A stretch of 64,000 bases of DNA from Sisyra terminalis (taxonomy: Eukaryota > Arthropoda > Insecta > Neuroptera > Sisyridae): NCBI GenBank assembly GCA_958496175.1, contig OY292278.1, forward strand, positions 29,574,001 to 29,638,000. Direction: 5' to 3'. The position numbers were made by a program, and so were the translations under genes. This document shows, piece after piece, positions 23,539-37,800 of this stretch; position 1 is the stretch's first letter; each line of letters starts with the position of its first letter. The notes below the pieces were generated by a model. It saw only the letters and a list, made by a program, of their open reading frames with translations, was not told the origin of the DNA and did no database searches.

Positions 23539-25588
23539 ATGAAACAATTCTCTGATATAAACACAGTGTAGAATTGCAATTTTTGATGAATCTTGAAGAA
23601 ACTTGGCTCATAATCATCTTCAGACTTTTGGCGTCAGTGAAATAGAGCGATTGTCTCAAAATTGTTGAGGTTTCATATTAAAATCCATTTTGGGAGATAA
23701 ATCATAAAAAATGCCCAATTTATTGTGAAGCTACAACAAATACCGGACAATTCTGGAAAAAAAATTCTGTTCCAATTTTTCCTAAACTATAAGTCGTGAG
23801 TGAATATTGAATGGGTCCTATTGAGCGATTTGTCACTGTATAAGACATGAATAAAAAAAGGAAATGATAAATTCGATATTTCCAATAGTATAAAATATAG
23901 TTTTGTCCTCTTTTCTTTACATCAGCTAAAAAGTGGTTCCCGAGATTGATTTTTTTTGTTAATAATGGGTTGGAGTTCAGCTAACTTTGGAAACCATTGT
24001 TCTATTCCATTTAGTCGATAAACGTTAAGATTATTTTGAAACAAGTATCATAAATATTTATAAAAACCCAAATGTTCCATTTCCTTAAAAATAAATTAAA
24101 AAATGCTAACTTTGGAAACAATTTCCTTATACTGAAGCCAAAAGTCTTAGGATCATTTTCATCAAGTTTCATTAATCATAGATGACGACTCGGTATATTT
24201 TATTTAAAGAAATTAAATTTCGTACAACTGTAAGGTAAGTTCAATGTTATATTCTTTGACGTTTTCTTATATTTTTTTTTGGTTAGAAAAATGAGCGTAC
24301 AAATCTTTTTTGAGAAAATAGAAATAACTCCTGTAGCTATGATTATTTTAAATATATATATAAGAAGAAAAGAATCTGCTTTTAACTGATTTCTGTAGTG
24401 CTTCTGAGCTTTTAGTGTTTTAAACTACATATTAAAGGCCATGCGTAGAATATGTATTAAGTGTCGTTATTTTTTATTTCGAATTTTATATCATATTTTT
24501 CAAAAGTAATAAAACTGTTTGTTAAGCATGGAAACAATTAAGAAGTCTAAAAATATTTATTCGGCGTCTTAAACGTTTCCAACATAAAATCTGACATAAA
24601 ATCTTTGATGTGAGTTTATAAAAAGAGCTTTTATCCAACGACATGTTTCAAGTTGAAAATGTCAAGATTATGGAATTGATTTCTGTGTTGATGCTTCTTC
24701 AGACGGAAATTTTGACACCTATACCAAAAATTGACAATATATTTTGGGGAAATTAAACATTTTAATTGCTTTGTAACCGTTTTATGTGTGGTTTTCATCT
24801 AATAACATTACCGAAACATTCATTTCTGTCTTCCAAGACAATTTTAAACATATGAGAAACAATTTCTCAATCAAATTTAATTTAATTTATTATTAAATTG
24901 TCTAAAATTTTTTTGTAAAATTATTTCATTAATTTTCTAATTTTCAATTTATTTAATTCTGCGAGTTGGTGACTCGGCAGAAGATTTACTATCTATACAA
25001 GTTTTTATTTTTGAAATATTCCAATTTTAATATTTATACATTTTAGTTTAAATAGTTTCAATTAATTTACATTAAAATCTATTTGATAATTTATTACTAA
25101 AACATTTGATATTCAGGTCTGGTGTAAAAATATTTTCTTTTTCTATTTTTTTTTTAATCTACATTTCTTTCTTATCGAATCGCAACCCTTCTAGATAATA
25201 AATTAGGCAGCGATTAGAGCACCAAGAAGTCGTACGTTAAATAAATATCTTCCTTGTTATAAAGTTAAAATTGTCAAATCAGCTCTATTTTTATTATAGA
25301 TTGGTCTGGTGAAAGTGAATCAAACCGTGTCCATTGAAATATTTTTGTATATTTTCTATACAAAACACTTTTGTGCGACTTGAAGTTTGTCTTGAAAATT
25401 TACTAAATATCCTTGAAATATTCCCTTAAAATTATATTACATTTTCTAAATACATATTTTTTCTTTTCAGCAAAAATTTTATGAAAATTTCTCCATCTCA
25501 GGTTGAGAGGCTCAAAAATTGTACGTATCAAAATCATTCTGCATAAAAAACATCCATATGCAAATTAAGGACATTATTCATGTATAAA
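23539..25588. other. Non-coding stretch beyond the junctophilin 3' end
   Basis: AT-rich; nothing recognisable. The far right end may be junctophilin 3' UTR. Confidence 0.4.
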
Positions 25589-25594
25589 TTTATT
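25589..25594 (-). terminator. Candidate poly(A) signal for junctophilin
   Basis: AATAAA on the coding strand 142 bases past the stop codon. Other hexamers further on are possible. Confidence 0.35.
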
Positions 25595-25735
25595 TTTAAA
25601 AGTATATTTTTTTTTGCAAAATAGCGAAAAAATGCCTTTACTTTGCAAAATCGCTTTTCGCGCGTTGTTTTATCGTTTTTATAAATGTTTTGTAAAATCG
25701 TTTTTAGTGTGCGACTTGCGTCGATGAGGCCAATA

Positions 25736-25822
25736 CTACGTAAGCAATTTGAAGAACATGATGGCCAGCGAAATGTTGATGAATAAAACCAGCAGCATTA
25801 GTTGCTGGCGGGAAAACCAGTC
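25736..25822 (-). CDS. jp: Junctophilin terminal exon: membrane anchor
   Basis: Acceptor GATTTTCTAG. DWFSRQQ then a hydrophobic helix of about 20 residues ([17 protein letters not shown]), ending KLLT and TAG at 25738-25736. This is the ER/SR tail anchor typical of junctophilins. The preceding intron is about 5.0 kb. Confidence 0.92.
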   Translation of the reverse strand, partial: DWFSRQQLMLLVLFINISLAIMFFKLLT

Positions 25823-28800
25823 CTAGAAAATCAAATAAAATAATAAATAGAGAAAACAACGATTTACTAAATTACATACATTTCTATAGTCTAAATTTAA
25901 ACAGTGGAACCAACAAATTACAACATTTACATATTTACCAAAAACAAAAAAAAAAAAATAAAAAAAAAATCGTAAATGTTGTAACTTTTTTCCATTCTAC
26001 TTATTAACTATTTTTAAAACAAAATATTTGTCTGACATAAGTCTGCACACATTGTAAAAAAAGAAATGTACATATTATGTTCTAAATATACAAGGCAAGC
26101 CACATAGATTCAAACTTTACAAAATCTAAAAAATAAAAATATAAAAAGACATTATACATTCCATTAAAAATATCAAGTATAATAAAATATAAGGCGTGGA
26201 TTTTCAAAGCTTATGTTATAATATGCTATATTTCAAACATCATGCATTGTGTTATTTAGAAAAAAAATTTTTAAAAACTTTTCTTTAATACACCTGGAAT
26301 TAAAAGGTAAATCGATGGATATCTACTTAAGCATAAAGATTTTAAGTAAAAATTGGAAAGTTTTGCAAGAGATACCTGGGAAGATTCTATTATTATTTTT
26401 TTATTGGAGAACACATGTCTTAAAAAATGTGTAATTTTGAAATATCTACGTTGTACACTAAGGTTTTGCAACATAAAATTTAATTTTTGTTTTTAATTTT
26501 GAAGAAATTACAACATAATGAAGATGAGTTGGAAAATTTTTTATCATCATCATTTTTTCAGATATTTTTTGAAGTTATACTTCTTAACGTGCAGCATGAG
26601 AGGAAAAAATAAATTTGTTACGGAAGTCGGATACGGATGTTTGTTACGGAAGTTAATTTGACTAGAATTACACAAAATGCAACTGCGCATGTTCACAATG
26701 GAGTAACTTCTGTTATATTGAAAAATATGAATCACGGTTTATAGATTGAACCATGCCAACTACGCCAGATAATAACTATGCTTTTTAGAACCAAAAGTAA
26801 CTTTTCAAATTCTTTAAATTAGTTTTTCGTTTTCTTGCGACAAATTCGTTTAACCAATGAACTTATAACTATGATATTTAGGTTAAAATAAAAATGAAAT
26901 ATTTTAAATCAATATAATAATAACCAAATGTCGATTTATATGTCGACAAAGACAGAAAGAATGCAAACGTACGAATACGTGCGAGTGAAAAACAAATAAT
27001 GTCATAAGAGTTACCACTTTTTTTGTGCTAGTGAAGTATATTGTTAATTAATGGTAGAAAAAGAAAGTACATTATATCAAAATAAAGTACGATTTGCTTA
27101 GAAAATATTTTGCATTACTTTTAGCAACTTTTAACAAGTCACTATCACTGTTAAACAAGCATATTTACATTCAATATTAAAACTAATAATACTATAATAT
27201 ACTATCTTCAGATCCCCTATAAATATTTATAAAATAAATTTTTCAGGTTTCTTTAGATGAATTTAATTTATTGTTTTTTTTTTCTTGTTTTTCAATTCCG
27301 CTACGTTTTGTTACGTATCCTGACTTCCTTAAGTATCTAATATATAAAAATAATACAAATATTCATAAATATAAAAAAATTAAAACAATATATAATTTTT
27401 ACCTTGAAAAAATAAATAAAATTAAAATTAACACTAATGACAATTCAAATAATTGCAACAAAAGTTTAAATAATTAAATAAATAAACATAAGAGTCAATC
27501 AGCCCACTTGTGTTTGGTTACAGGTTACTATTGTTATTAAAAAAAACGATAATAATAATAAAAAACGATAGTAACCTGTAACCAATCACAGGTGGACTGA
27601 TTGATTCTAATGTTTTTTTAATTAATTATTTGAACTTTTGTTGCAATTATTTGAATTGTCATTAGTTACAATTATAATAGAATTGTCATTTGTGTGTAAT
27701 TTTAATTTTGTTTATTTTTTCAATATAAATTGTATATTGTATTATCTTTTACATATTTTTGTGTGTTCATAATATTTTTATGTATTAGATGCCTGAAGAA
27801 GTCATGATACGAAACGAAACGTAATGAAATTGAAAAACAATGAATTAAATTGAATATTTCTAAGAGTATTAAAGCCATTTAATCGATCAGTGTGCAACGC
27901 AATGACAATTTTGAATCTTTTTTGATATACAATTTGCAATGTTTATTATTGTCGTCTTTTATTTTGAATATTTGTATCTTATGAATTCTTAGCGAAACGA
28001 AAATAAATTATAATGGAAGTTTTGACGATTAATAATTAATAATTAAAAATTTATTTTAATAATTCTGTTTTTCAATTTATTTTACACAAAACTTGATCGT
28101 ATTTTCATTTTTAAAATTCTAAAGTTCCTATGTAAAAAGAAGAATTAACTTAAGTTTACCGACAAATTTCCGCAACTTGCATTGAGTATCCATTGAAATA
28201 ATAAGGATAATTCGAAGTACTTTTACGTGAGTCAATTAGATCTATTAAGAAGTCATTTTTGGGGATGCGCGAGAAGTCTCTTACTTATCTTTACTAATCG
28301 TATATAACTTACCTAATCGTATATAAAACTTATCGTATATAACTTATGCATGATATTTATAAATGTTAACTAAGTATGACATACGTATTCTAAATTGTGG
28401 TGAAATTTTTGAAATTTTTTTCAGCAATGTATGAATTTGGATTTTTTTTTTTGGGTAAATATTTAAACTAATGATGCACATTCTAAACCAACATACTAAA
28501 CCTATACGTTAATTTATGCAATAAAAAATTTCTTTTACATATTTAAGTAGGTACTTGTCTTTGGATGGAATTATTTTAACTTAGACGATAATATGAAAAA
28601 TCGGCCAGAACTAGCAAATATTTCAATACTGGAAAAAAATAACTAAACTTTAAACATCCAACATACATATTCAATCGGTCCGTGCTGCAAGCAATTTTTC
28701 CCTGTCCTGTTTTCAGTTTCCCTGACTTTTCGTAGCTAAACCCTCTGTATTTTTGTAACGACCGTATCTTTATAACGACTTCCAATAGAAAATCAAATAC

Positions 28801-31800
28801 TTTATTGTCAAATTGTATACATATTAAGGAAACAATTTATGCCAAAAAAAAATCGATTTAATAAGCCTATCACACAGGAGAATCCCCCTAATAGTAAAAA
28901 GCTGAATTTTTATATGTTTAAATACATTTGAATCAAAGGTATCGATTACAAATTGCTTCGGTAAATCTATTGTTTCCATTGAATTCCTGCCGTTTGAAAT
29001 ATCATACGCTTATATGGAACTATTTTTTTTACTTTCCACAATGTTAGGAGACACATATATTTCATATATTACATATATATAATATTGAAATAAAAACCTA
29101 ATGCACATAATCTAGAAAAAAAAAATACGTGTTTCAAAAATGTTCTTAGCTAATATCAAAACATATTGTAGCTGTTAATTTTTAACTTTACTTGGTAAAA
29201 TTTAAGAAATATTCATTTATAAATGCAAAAATAATCATTAAATTCAAAATACCAAAAATTAGTTTTCATTGACTCGGCATTAAAATGACGTCAGAATACA
29301 AAACTTCAAAATCCCACGGACTTTTTCTGTGAAAAATGTACTTGAACACAAAGGGAAAGGTTGTTTTAAATCGCTTTATTATTAAGTTAATGATTTAAAT
29401 CGTTTACAATTTACACAACCTTTATTCCTAAGAAAAAAAATTATAGTAATTTTTAAGGCTTAAAAATGTTTTTCATGGCGAAAAACTGTGAAAAATATCA
29501 CAAATTGTGTTAATTATTACTGTTTTTATGGTTACCGCTCAATGATCTGTTTATATCTCGGTTTCAATACGCGTACTGTGACGTCACAGAAGACCCATAA
29601 GCACACTTATTTTTTTTTTTTGGGATTCTCCTTTGCTCATTAAAATTACAACTTTTTTTTCTACCAAAATACAAGTTTTCATAATGAAAAATTGGTTTTT
29701 CCTCATATTAATAATGTTCTTTATCGATTAAAAACAAAGTGCATATGGTCTATTGGAAGTTTTCAATTTCTATCGTGTGGTCATTAACACACACCCCTTT
29801 TTTATTTAATCTACATTTTTTTGCATTTTATCGCTTTTCTATATAAAATTAATAATTGACAAATTGAAACATTTGCAACCAATGACACATTTATAAAAAT
29901 AAAAATCATTTGCATACCTTGAACAAAAGCAAATGATTGATTCTCATGTTATTCGTACATATATTTTTCAAATAATTACCTTCTTTTTTCGATCTTTCAA
30001 CCGTTTTTTACTTCAATTTTTCCCATTAAAATATTTGGTCAACAAAGACAAACTACATTTTAACTGTTTTCCTGTTACAGTTTGCAGTTTTTAACCAAAC
30101 ACGAAATGTTTGTACAACTAAATGAAATGTATTCTACATCTATTCGTTCAATCTAAGCAAACATAAAGTTTATTTTCTAAAATATTTTTCAATTGCTTTA
30201 TATGTGCTAGCAATATTGAAACTAACATATACCTAAAAAAGAAAAACAAACAGTCCTAAAGACTTGCTACATTTGCTTTGAAGCTCTAAGAAGCATGTAT
30301 ATATACCATTTATAGTTAGTTCAAACTCTATTAATATAACAAAAGTAAATATTGAAATATTGAAGCTGTAACATAAAATAAAAATAACATTAGATTACAA
30401 AATACAAAAAGCCCACACATTTAAAACATCGATTATTGCGTTTTTATGGAATACACATTTAGTATTTAGTCGTTTAGAAGATAAAAACGTACCTATGGTC
30501 TCTGTAAATTGTGAAAGCAAAGAGAGGAAAAATAGCTCTTATCATATGCTCTAGGAAATATAACTTGTTTAAAAACTCATGATAATAATTTGACAGTTGT
30601 TAAATCTAAATAAAAGCTCACTAGACTCTAACTCTATTCATATTATTTTCATGAGCAAATTAAAACTAGCTTATTGGTTTAATGTTTAAACTATTTGTTT
30701 AATTATCTTGTTATAAAACAGTGTTTGTGTTAGAGTAACAATTGAATTAAAATCACGATGCAGATTGTGAGAAATTGTGAGTAGAACGTAATTCATAAAC
30801 GAGTTGAAACGATTGAAATGTATCAAAAATGTTTTACCAAGTTTTAGGGGATTACCTTAACTTGTGGACTGACTAAATACAGTAGGGGATTGGCTCGAAG
30901 TCGGTCCGATTCTTCAATTTGTCTACGAACTTCTTCACGTCGAGCCGATCCTAACGCTGAAACTTCTTCGCGAGACATTGCGGTTGTTGCTCTGGGAAGC
31001 ACTTGCACGTCCGGTAGGGATTTCTTCCGTTGTAAAGGTTGTGGAACTGGAGCAATCTAAAACCGAAACATTCGCTATAGAAACAGGTAGAGACCGGATC
31101 CGTTAGGTGCATTGAAGCGTTAGTTTTTTCGGGAAGTGTTTACCTCAATTGGTGGGGTATCGATCCAGCTTTCGGAAGCTCGTCGGGCCATAAGGGCCGG
31201 CGAAAACAACAAATCGTCTTCTTCATCTTCGTTATTGTACCACATGTTTTAAGTTATCATTTATCACAAAGGGGAAGTGTTTTAATTGTATTTTTTTTAA
31301 GATAATGGATGGAGGATTTGGTCTTTTATTAAATTGGTCTCACATTGTACTTGAAAAGATATTTTCGGATATGCACTTGATTTATTTTAAGCAGTAGCAA
31401 ATTACAAATTTTTCTGGCGTTTTTTTACGTGGTTTTTAAGTTTTCAAAGTAAAAAAAAGAAGAAATTAGAAATTTGTTCTATAGAAAATGGAATGGACTT
31501 GGAGAACGCGGTTCGTTAAATGAACACTGTTTGGTTTTTGGTAAATGTATAAGTGTCGACGAAAAAACAAATTTCGACATCACGACGACGACGTTACTTT
31601 TAGAACACAACGTCGTCGAGGATGACTTTGACGCTCCTCAGATATAAGTTTTTCGGATATATATACATCATATATGATAATCATAGCGAAGTATCTAAAG
31701 TCATGTGGATTCGGGGCGACTGTGCATACATCTGTGCGCCTTCTTCGGGAACTCAATGTAATATTGGGATTTGCCACAGGAATGACTCGAGCTTTATCAT

Positions 31801-34800
31801 TACGTAGTTTTTTGGCACAAAACCGATTGCGAACGGAATGCAAACACAGAAAAATATTCTTTCTACATCTCCGCGACGCTTTCCTTCTCTACCCGGGCAC
31901 ATCGCACATTTATTTTCGTTAGTCGACCAGTGACCCTATAAATTTTCAAACTCATTCTCACGAAACGCAGGACCCCATCCAATTTACTTACATATACAAT
32001 TTGTTATTCACATCATATTTTTAGAGCACTAATGTGTGCTAACCACTCGTCATAATTATTATTATCTCGCAACAGACTCATTACGTTTAGAAGACCAACA
32101 AAAAAGAAAAAAAAAATTACGCCAAAAATCACCAAAAATCTAATATTATAATTTTATCGATCATCGAAACACTTATGTATGTCAATGTGTTCTTTAAATA
32201 CTCGCTCACTATCAACCACTTATTGTGCCTATATCAAACTAATTTTAGCAAGCATCTGAAGTATCGTTAGAAAAAATTCCAATTGTGCAGCTAAATTTAT
32301 ATGGCACAACATCGATTGATTCGTTTTATATAAAACGATAAACGTAAACAATTATAAGCGCCAATCCAATTTTAGTTCATAAAAAATATAAAAGATACAT
32401 AATAGATATATAACTATATATTACATTTTAATTTATAACCAATTAATGTTTTATCGTTAGTTACTTAGGTGCTTGGAGACATATGATCAACAAATTATTT
32501 TTATACATTTTTTGAAATTGTTTTCTTAATCTTTTCAATAAAAATTGAATTTAATTAAATTGTGGAAGGTAATACACATATACTAAAAATGCCGCAAATA
32601 GTGGTTTGGCCAAATATCGAATAACGAATATTCGGCGAGTCTCTTGGCCGAAACTTAGTACACTTAGTACCTTTCGCGAGTGACAAGTTTGATGTTAAGG
32701 GGGATGATATTGAAAATGATTATATAATTCGCAATAAAAACTTGTTTAGAAATTAGAACTTGTTTTAATTTTAAGATAAGAAAACATTACTTTCCCGTCC
32801 CGTTAATAAATTTTTGAGTAAAATATGCTTTCTTTTTGATGATATGGTATTCCGTATTCAACTGAATAGTTTGTTATATTCAGCCGAATACCGAATATTA
32901 AAAAGGTAGCCGAATACCGAATAGTAACCGAACATTCGTGGCATCTCTAACATATTATATATGCCTACTCCAAACTACCTACTCCAAAACTGGTAGATGT
33001 TAGGTTCGATCCTCGTATCGAGCAAATTTTGGACATTTCTTGATTTACGGATTTTTATTAACGCTAGAGCCTCTAAAAACCTTGGTAGTGATAAGGTAAC
33101 GGACTATAACAATAGAAAAACATCTGTTTATTTTTCTTTATATGACAGATTGTAAGATTTTTCAAAAGATTCATTCTACAAATAGCATAACACTTATAAG
33201 AAAATGGAAATGGAAAAATTTATGGCATTTCATGGAATGGCTCGTTTCGCATTTGATGTACATCACTATACTAAGCGATAATACTAAATAATATTATAAT
33301 TAATTGTTATTAAATGATAATTATCATATCTGATCTAGGCAATTATTGTTGATAAATTTTTGTCCATTAATTCAATAAGTGAATAATGAAAAAGTAGCGC
33401 CGTTGTATTACTTTTTTATTATTATTATTATTATAACAATGTTTTGAGGCTATAATATAACTATATCACCCATTTACCGAAAACAGGGATTCAAAAAATT
33501 AATATATTTATCCATTTTAATCCAAAATTAATAAAAAACTATACATTCCAAAAGTGTTTATTACGTTGCAATTAAATATTTTAATATGCTTCCTGATAAC
33601 AAGAAATTGCTTAGTTGTTCTAAGAAAATATTGCGGAAAAAGTTGGGATATAGAATTCAAACTGTAAGCTATAACTGTAAGAAAAATGTTTTTACATGAT
33701 ACTGTTACGGCATATTTATTATGTATTTACTTTGATAAATTTTTATAAACTGTGTTATTGTTTCTATAAATTATGTATTTCTTCTGGTTCAACGAAAAGA
33801 TGTAATGCATCTTTATTGAAATACCACCAGAAGTAAAACAAAAAGTTTAAAAAAAATGTTTAACATAAATGCGGAATGGTTGATAAATGAAACCTTGGAA
33901 AAAAATGTGAGGATTTTACAATGCGTGGATGAATAATTAAAGCCATAAACTACGATGACAATCGAGTACTGTTGGTTAAAACAAGATGATAGTTTCCAGT
34001 TATATTAAATCGATAGATTATCGTTAAAGAAACTTATAGAATAGATATAAATACAAACAAGTCAAATGCCATAAGGATAATATTCCTTCACATCAACGTA
34101 AAGAGTAAACAGCTAAAAATGTGGCTCAATTTAATTTTAAGAAATAGGTAGATGGTAGAGCATCTTGGTATGGTGAAAATCTCATTCAAAAGCAAGAAAA
34201 GTCTATTACTTGGAAAGTTAGAGTTTTTGGAAACAGTTGTTACAATGTGAAGTGTAGCGTTATATAGATCGGAAACCTGAACCCAAAGAAAATAAGAAAG
34301 GAAGGATCTGGAGAGCTTTGAAATGTAGTATTGAAAAAGAATAGCAAAAATTAAATGAATGGAAGTCACAAACGTGAAAATGTTGAGAAGAGTCAACAAA
34401 GAAAGAACTATCATCGCTATGGTGACAAGAAGAAAAAATAACTGAACGGGTAACATTCCTAAAGGAAAATGATTCATACTTGATATTGTTGAAGAGAAAC
34501 TGGAAGATCCTCAGAAAAAAGAAGACATAATGAGATTCTGTATTTTTTTAATTGATATTTACAGTCACATTTTAACTACTAACCTCTTTAACGACTCTAG
34601 GGTTAATAAAAATCCGTAAATCGAGAAAAATCGGAAATTTGTTCGATACAAGATTCGAATCAACACCTACCAGTATTAGAGCGGGCATTTCCACCATTCG
34701 ACCACCAGTAAGCTCTGTATTCATTGAAACGAGGAATGGATTTTCCCAATTTAAATATTTTTTTTATAAAAATATACTACCTGACAATGACAGCTAAGGA

Positions 34801-37800
34801 CCACTAACACGTTGTAGTAAAGAAATTAAGTCATGAATCAAAATTATAATTTATCAATTAATAAAAGAGGATTAATAAAGCCAATAAGGAAAATGCGACT
34901 CGTTGCAGAATCATAACTTCCTTAGATACTATAAAGTTCAAAGACTATTTGACCAGAAATCATTTAATGGGTAAGTTAATGTTAAGAAAATGCTCTTCAC
35001 TGATTAACTGATAATTAGCTTCAAATTTGAATTGTCATTTGCGTAGTTGGTGAGGAAAGGGAAAGAGATTTCACTATTTTTTTTTGAAAAAATAACGATG
35101 CATTTTTTGAAATATTCCACATCAATCAATAAATTTAGAAGTTTCTAAGCAAAATATTTCAACGTAAAGATTTCAAGAAAATTGCGTCAAAATTCAATTC
35201 GAGTCCATAAAAGCCTGACAGAAATATCTACAACACCTACTCATAAGCATAGGGAAACCCCCATTATTCTCATAATTCCTCACCGCACTTCTAAACAACT
35301 ATAACTCCATTGAGGGATTGTAACTAGGGACTGTTAGTGGAAGACTATACTAAGTAAACAGACTTGGCTTTTCTCGGGATCTCAAAACGATTTTTTCAAC
35401 CAAAAAATGTCACGAGTTATAGAATGGTTCAAATAAGCTCTACTACCATTATAGTTAAAAAATTACTATCTACGTCATGTGGGAATTCTCAAGCTGCGTC
35501 TAGATGAGAACTATCAATAAAATAGAGAGATAAGTTAGATGATGCTGTTATTTTCTTTGAGTTTAATATATCAGGATTCCATTTTAATTTCAGAAGATAA
35601 GGAATACTAATGAACAGGAAAAGAATCAAGATGATCCGATAAAATTAATGAAACAAGAATTACAGAAACAAATGTAGTAGAAAAATGAATACTTTTGACG
35701 TTAATATTTCAAGATAAAAATAGATGTCGTAGTTTTCAAATTTATAGCTTTTTTGTAATGATTTAAAACTTTTAATTATTTCTACTCGCGTCTCACTATT
35801 CCCTCAGCTTAGTTTGTATTTTATAAGTTAGAAAAATTGATTTAAATTTCACTAAAGTAATATTTTAATGGAGCTGAACTTATTTATGGAAAATCTCTAA
35901 TAAGAGCTATGCATTTTTAGACGACGCTCTTCAGTTGATCACACTTTTTCTGTTTTAAACGATATTATTTAAGTTTTTCTTCATCTGAAAACAAGATTTA
36001 ATGATTCAAGTCAGCTTTTACAAAAATGCGCTATCAATAAATGTAAATCAGACCGTTGTTGGCAGTTTTGCACATTTTGATGAGCCAATAGACGAAAATA
36101 AAAATAATCCCTCAGACTACTGACTTGAATCGAATGATTGAGTTTGGACGTTGGCGAAGATTGACTGTGTTCGTAAAGGAATTTTACTAATAATCTTTCG
36201 ATGAAAATACTTTTGATTTTGAGATGGAAATTTATTAAGATTTCAATGGTGGGAGGAAAGCGATTATAAAGTGTTTTTTCGATGCATTTAATATTCTAGG
36301 TCTAAATCAGTTGAAACATCTGAAATATGTGAGCAATATGTAAGTTTCTTAATATAGAATAATAGTCTTCAAACAAATTATTCGAATGTCGTTATAACAA
36401 TTAGTGGAAAAATAAGCTTTTTTAGCAATAACGACATCATATAAACAGAAATACAATAACGGAGAGGCAGAAATTATTTACTTAAAACAGTTTAAAGCTA
36501 ATTTAAAACCAAAAAAAAACTATGGTTTTAATTTTTGTAATTGATTTTGAGACCTTTGAGATTCGTGCGCATATCTGCACATAGTACATTGTTTTTGAAT
36601 AGAAGCCACTAGATGGCTGACATCTTATTGGTATTGTTATCATTGGTATTGTTCATTAACCATGTGTAGGCCATCTAACAACTCTTTTGGTAATTAAAAA
36701 AAATCCATTCAATGTTAGATATTCATTCATATTTTTCAGATAACAATCATTCTAGCGGGAGGAAGTAAAAAAAAAAAAACATAATTAACAATGAGCGAGA
36801 AGAAATTCTAAAATTTTAATCTAGCTCAAATGAATTTTTTTTAGATTTCATCGGACTAGAGTACAGTAACTACAGGGCTACAGTAATAATTAAATCACCA
36901 TGGGCTATATCCAAAAAAATTGGACAGTTTTAGAGGTTTTGTAACTAGTCGATAGATTTAGCCAAAAATAAACGTTAAAAGACATAATCCAGTTTGTAAA
37001 GTATTAAGAATAAAAAGCAAAATGATTTATATAAGCAAAAATGGCGACAAGAAAAGCAATCGGTTTCCCTGAAAATTCTGGTAGATTCTTCCAAATGCGG
37101 GTTAGAAAACTTTCGCTAAATTTCGAATATTCTAAAATCTAATGATATGGGTTGGACTGAGAGAAAAACCATATTTTTTTAAGTTATACTTCTTTAGACG
37201 TACCATGAGAGAGATAAAACAATTATGCTATGCAAATCGGGTACGGAAGTTGATATGGACCGTTAGGTTCACTCATGAAGAATAAATAACAGGAGAACGA
37301 ACAAGGAAGGCAATTTGTAAGTTCTGGCATTTTCAAGAATTCGGGGCTTAGTTATTTTTTTGGCCACTAGCAGCGTATTTTCACGAAAAAATTGGCGTAG
37401 TGAAATTGTTATTGTTATTGGTAGTTCGCTTTTTTATTTTTATTCCAACTGAAGTTACAGTTGTCAAAATATTATATCCATGTGGTTTGTATACTTTAAT
37501 ACAAAAAATTTCATTATTATTGAATTTGACTTTTATTTAGAAAATAATTTTTCATTATTTATGAAACAATTAATCCTTTGTGAATTATACGAAAAAAAAT
37601 TATGAATTGAACCTTAATGATTCTGATCCACGCTAACGTCCCTAATCCACGGGAATAATATTTTTTGAATTTATAACTGAATTAAAATAATGATGAAATA
37701 TTTTTAATCATTATAATAATAGCTAAATGTCAATATATAAATGTTGGCAAATACATAGAACACAGAATACAAATACGCACGTGAGTGAAAACCAAATAAA

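Noticed and set aside
31580..31843. 87-codon minus-strand frame upstream of the alternative junctophilin exon
   Set aside because: No in-frame splice link to the exon and no domain; better explained as promoter or 5' UTR.
34088..34477. 129-codon minus-strand frame rich in hydrophobic residues
   Set aside because: It is the antisense of a decayed reverse-transcriptase relic.
34576..34712. A functional tRNA gene
   Set aside because: A and B boxes are present but the cloverleaf is decayed and a SINE body shared with other copies follows.
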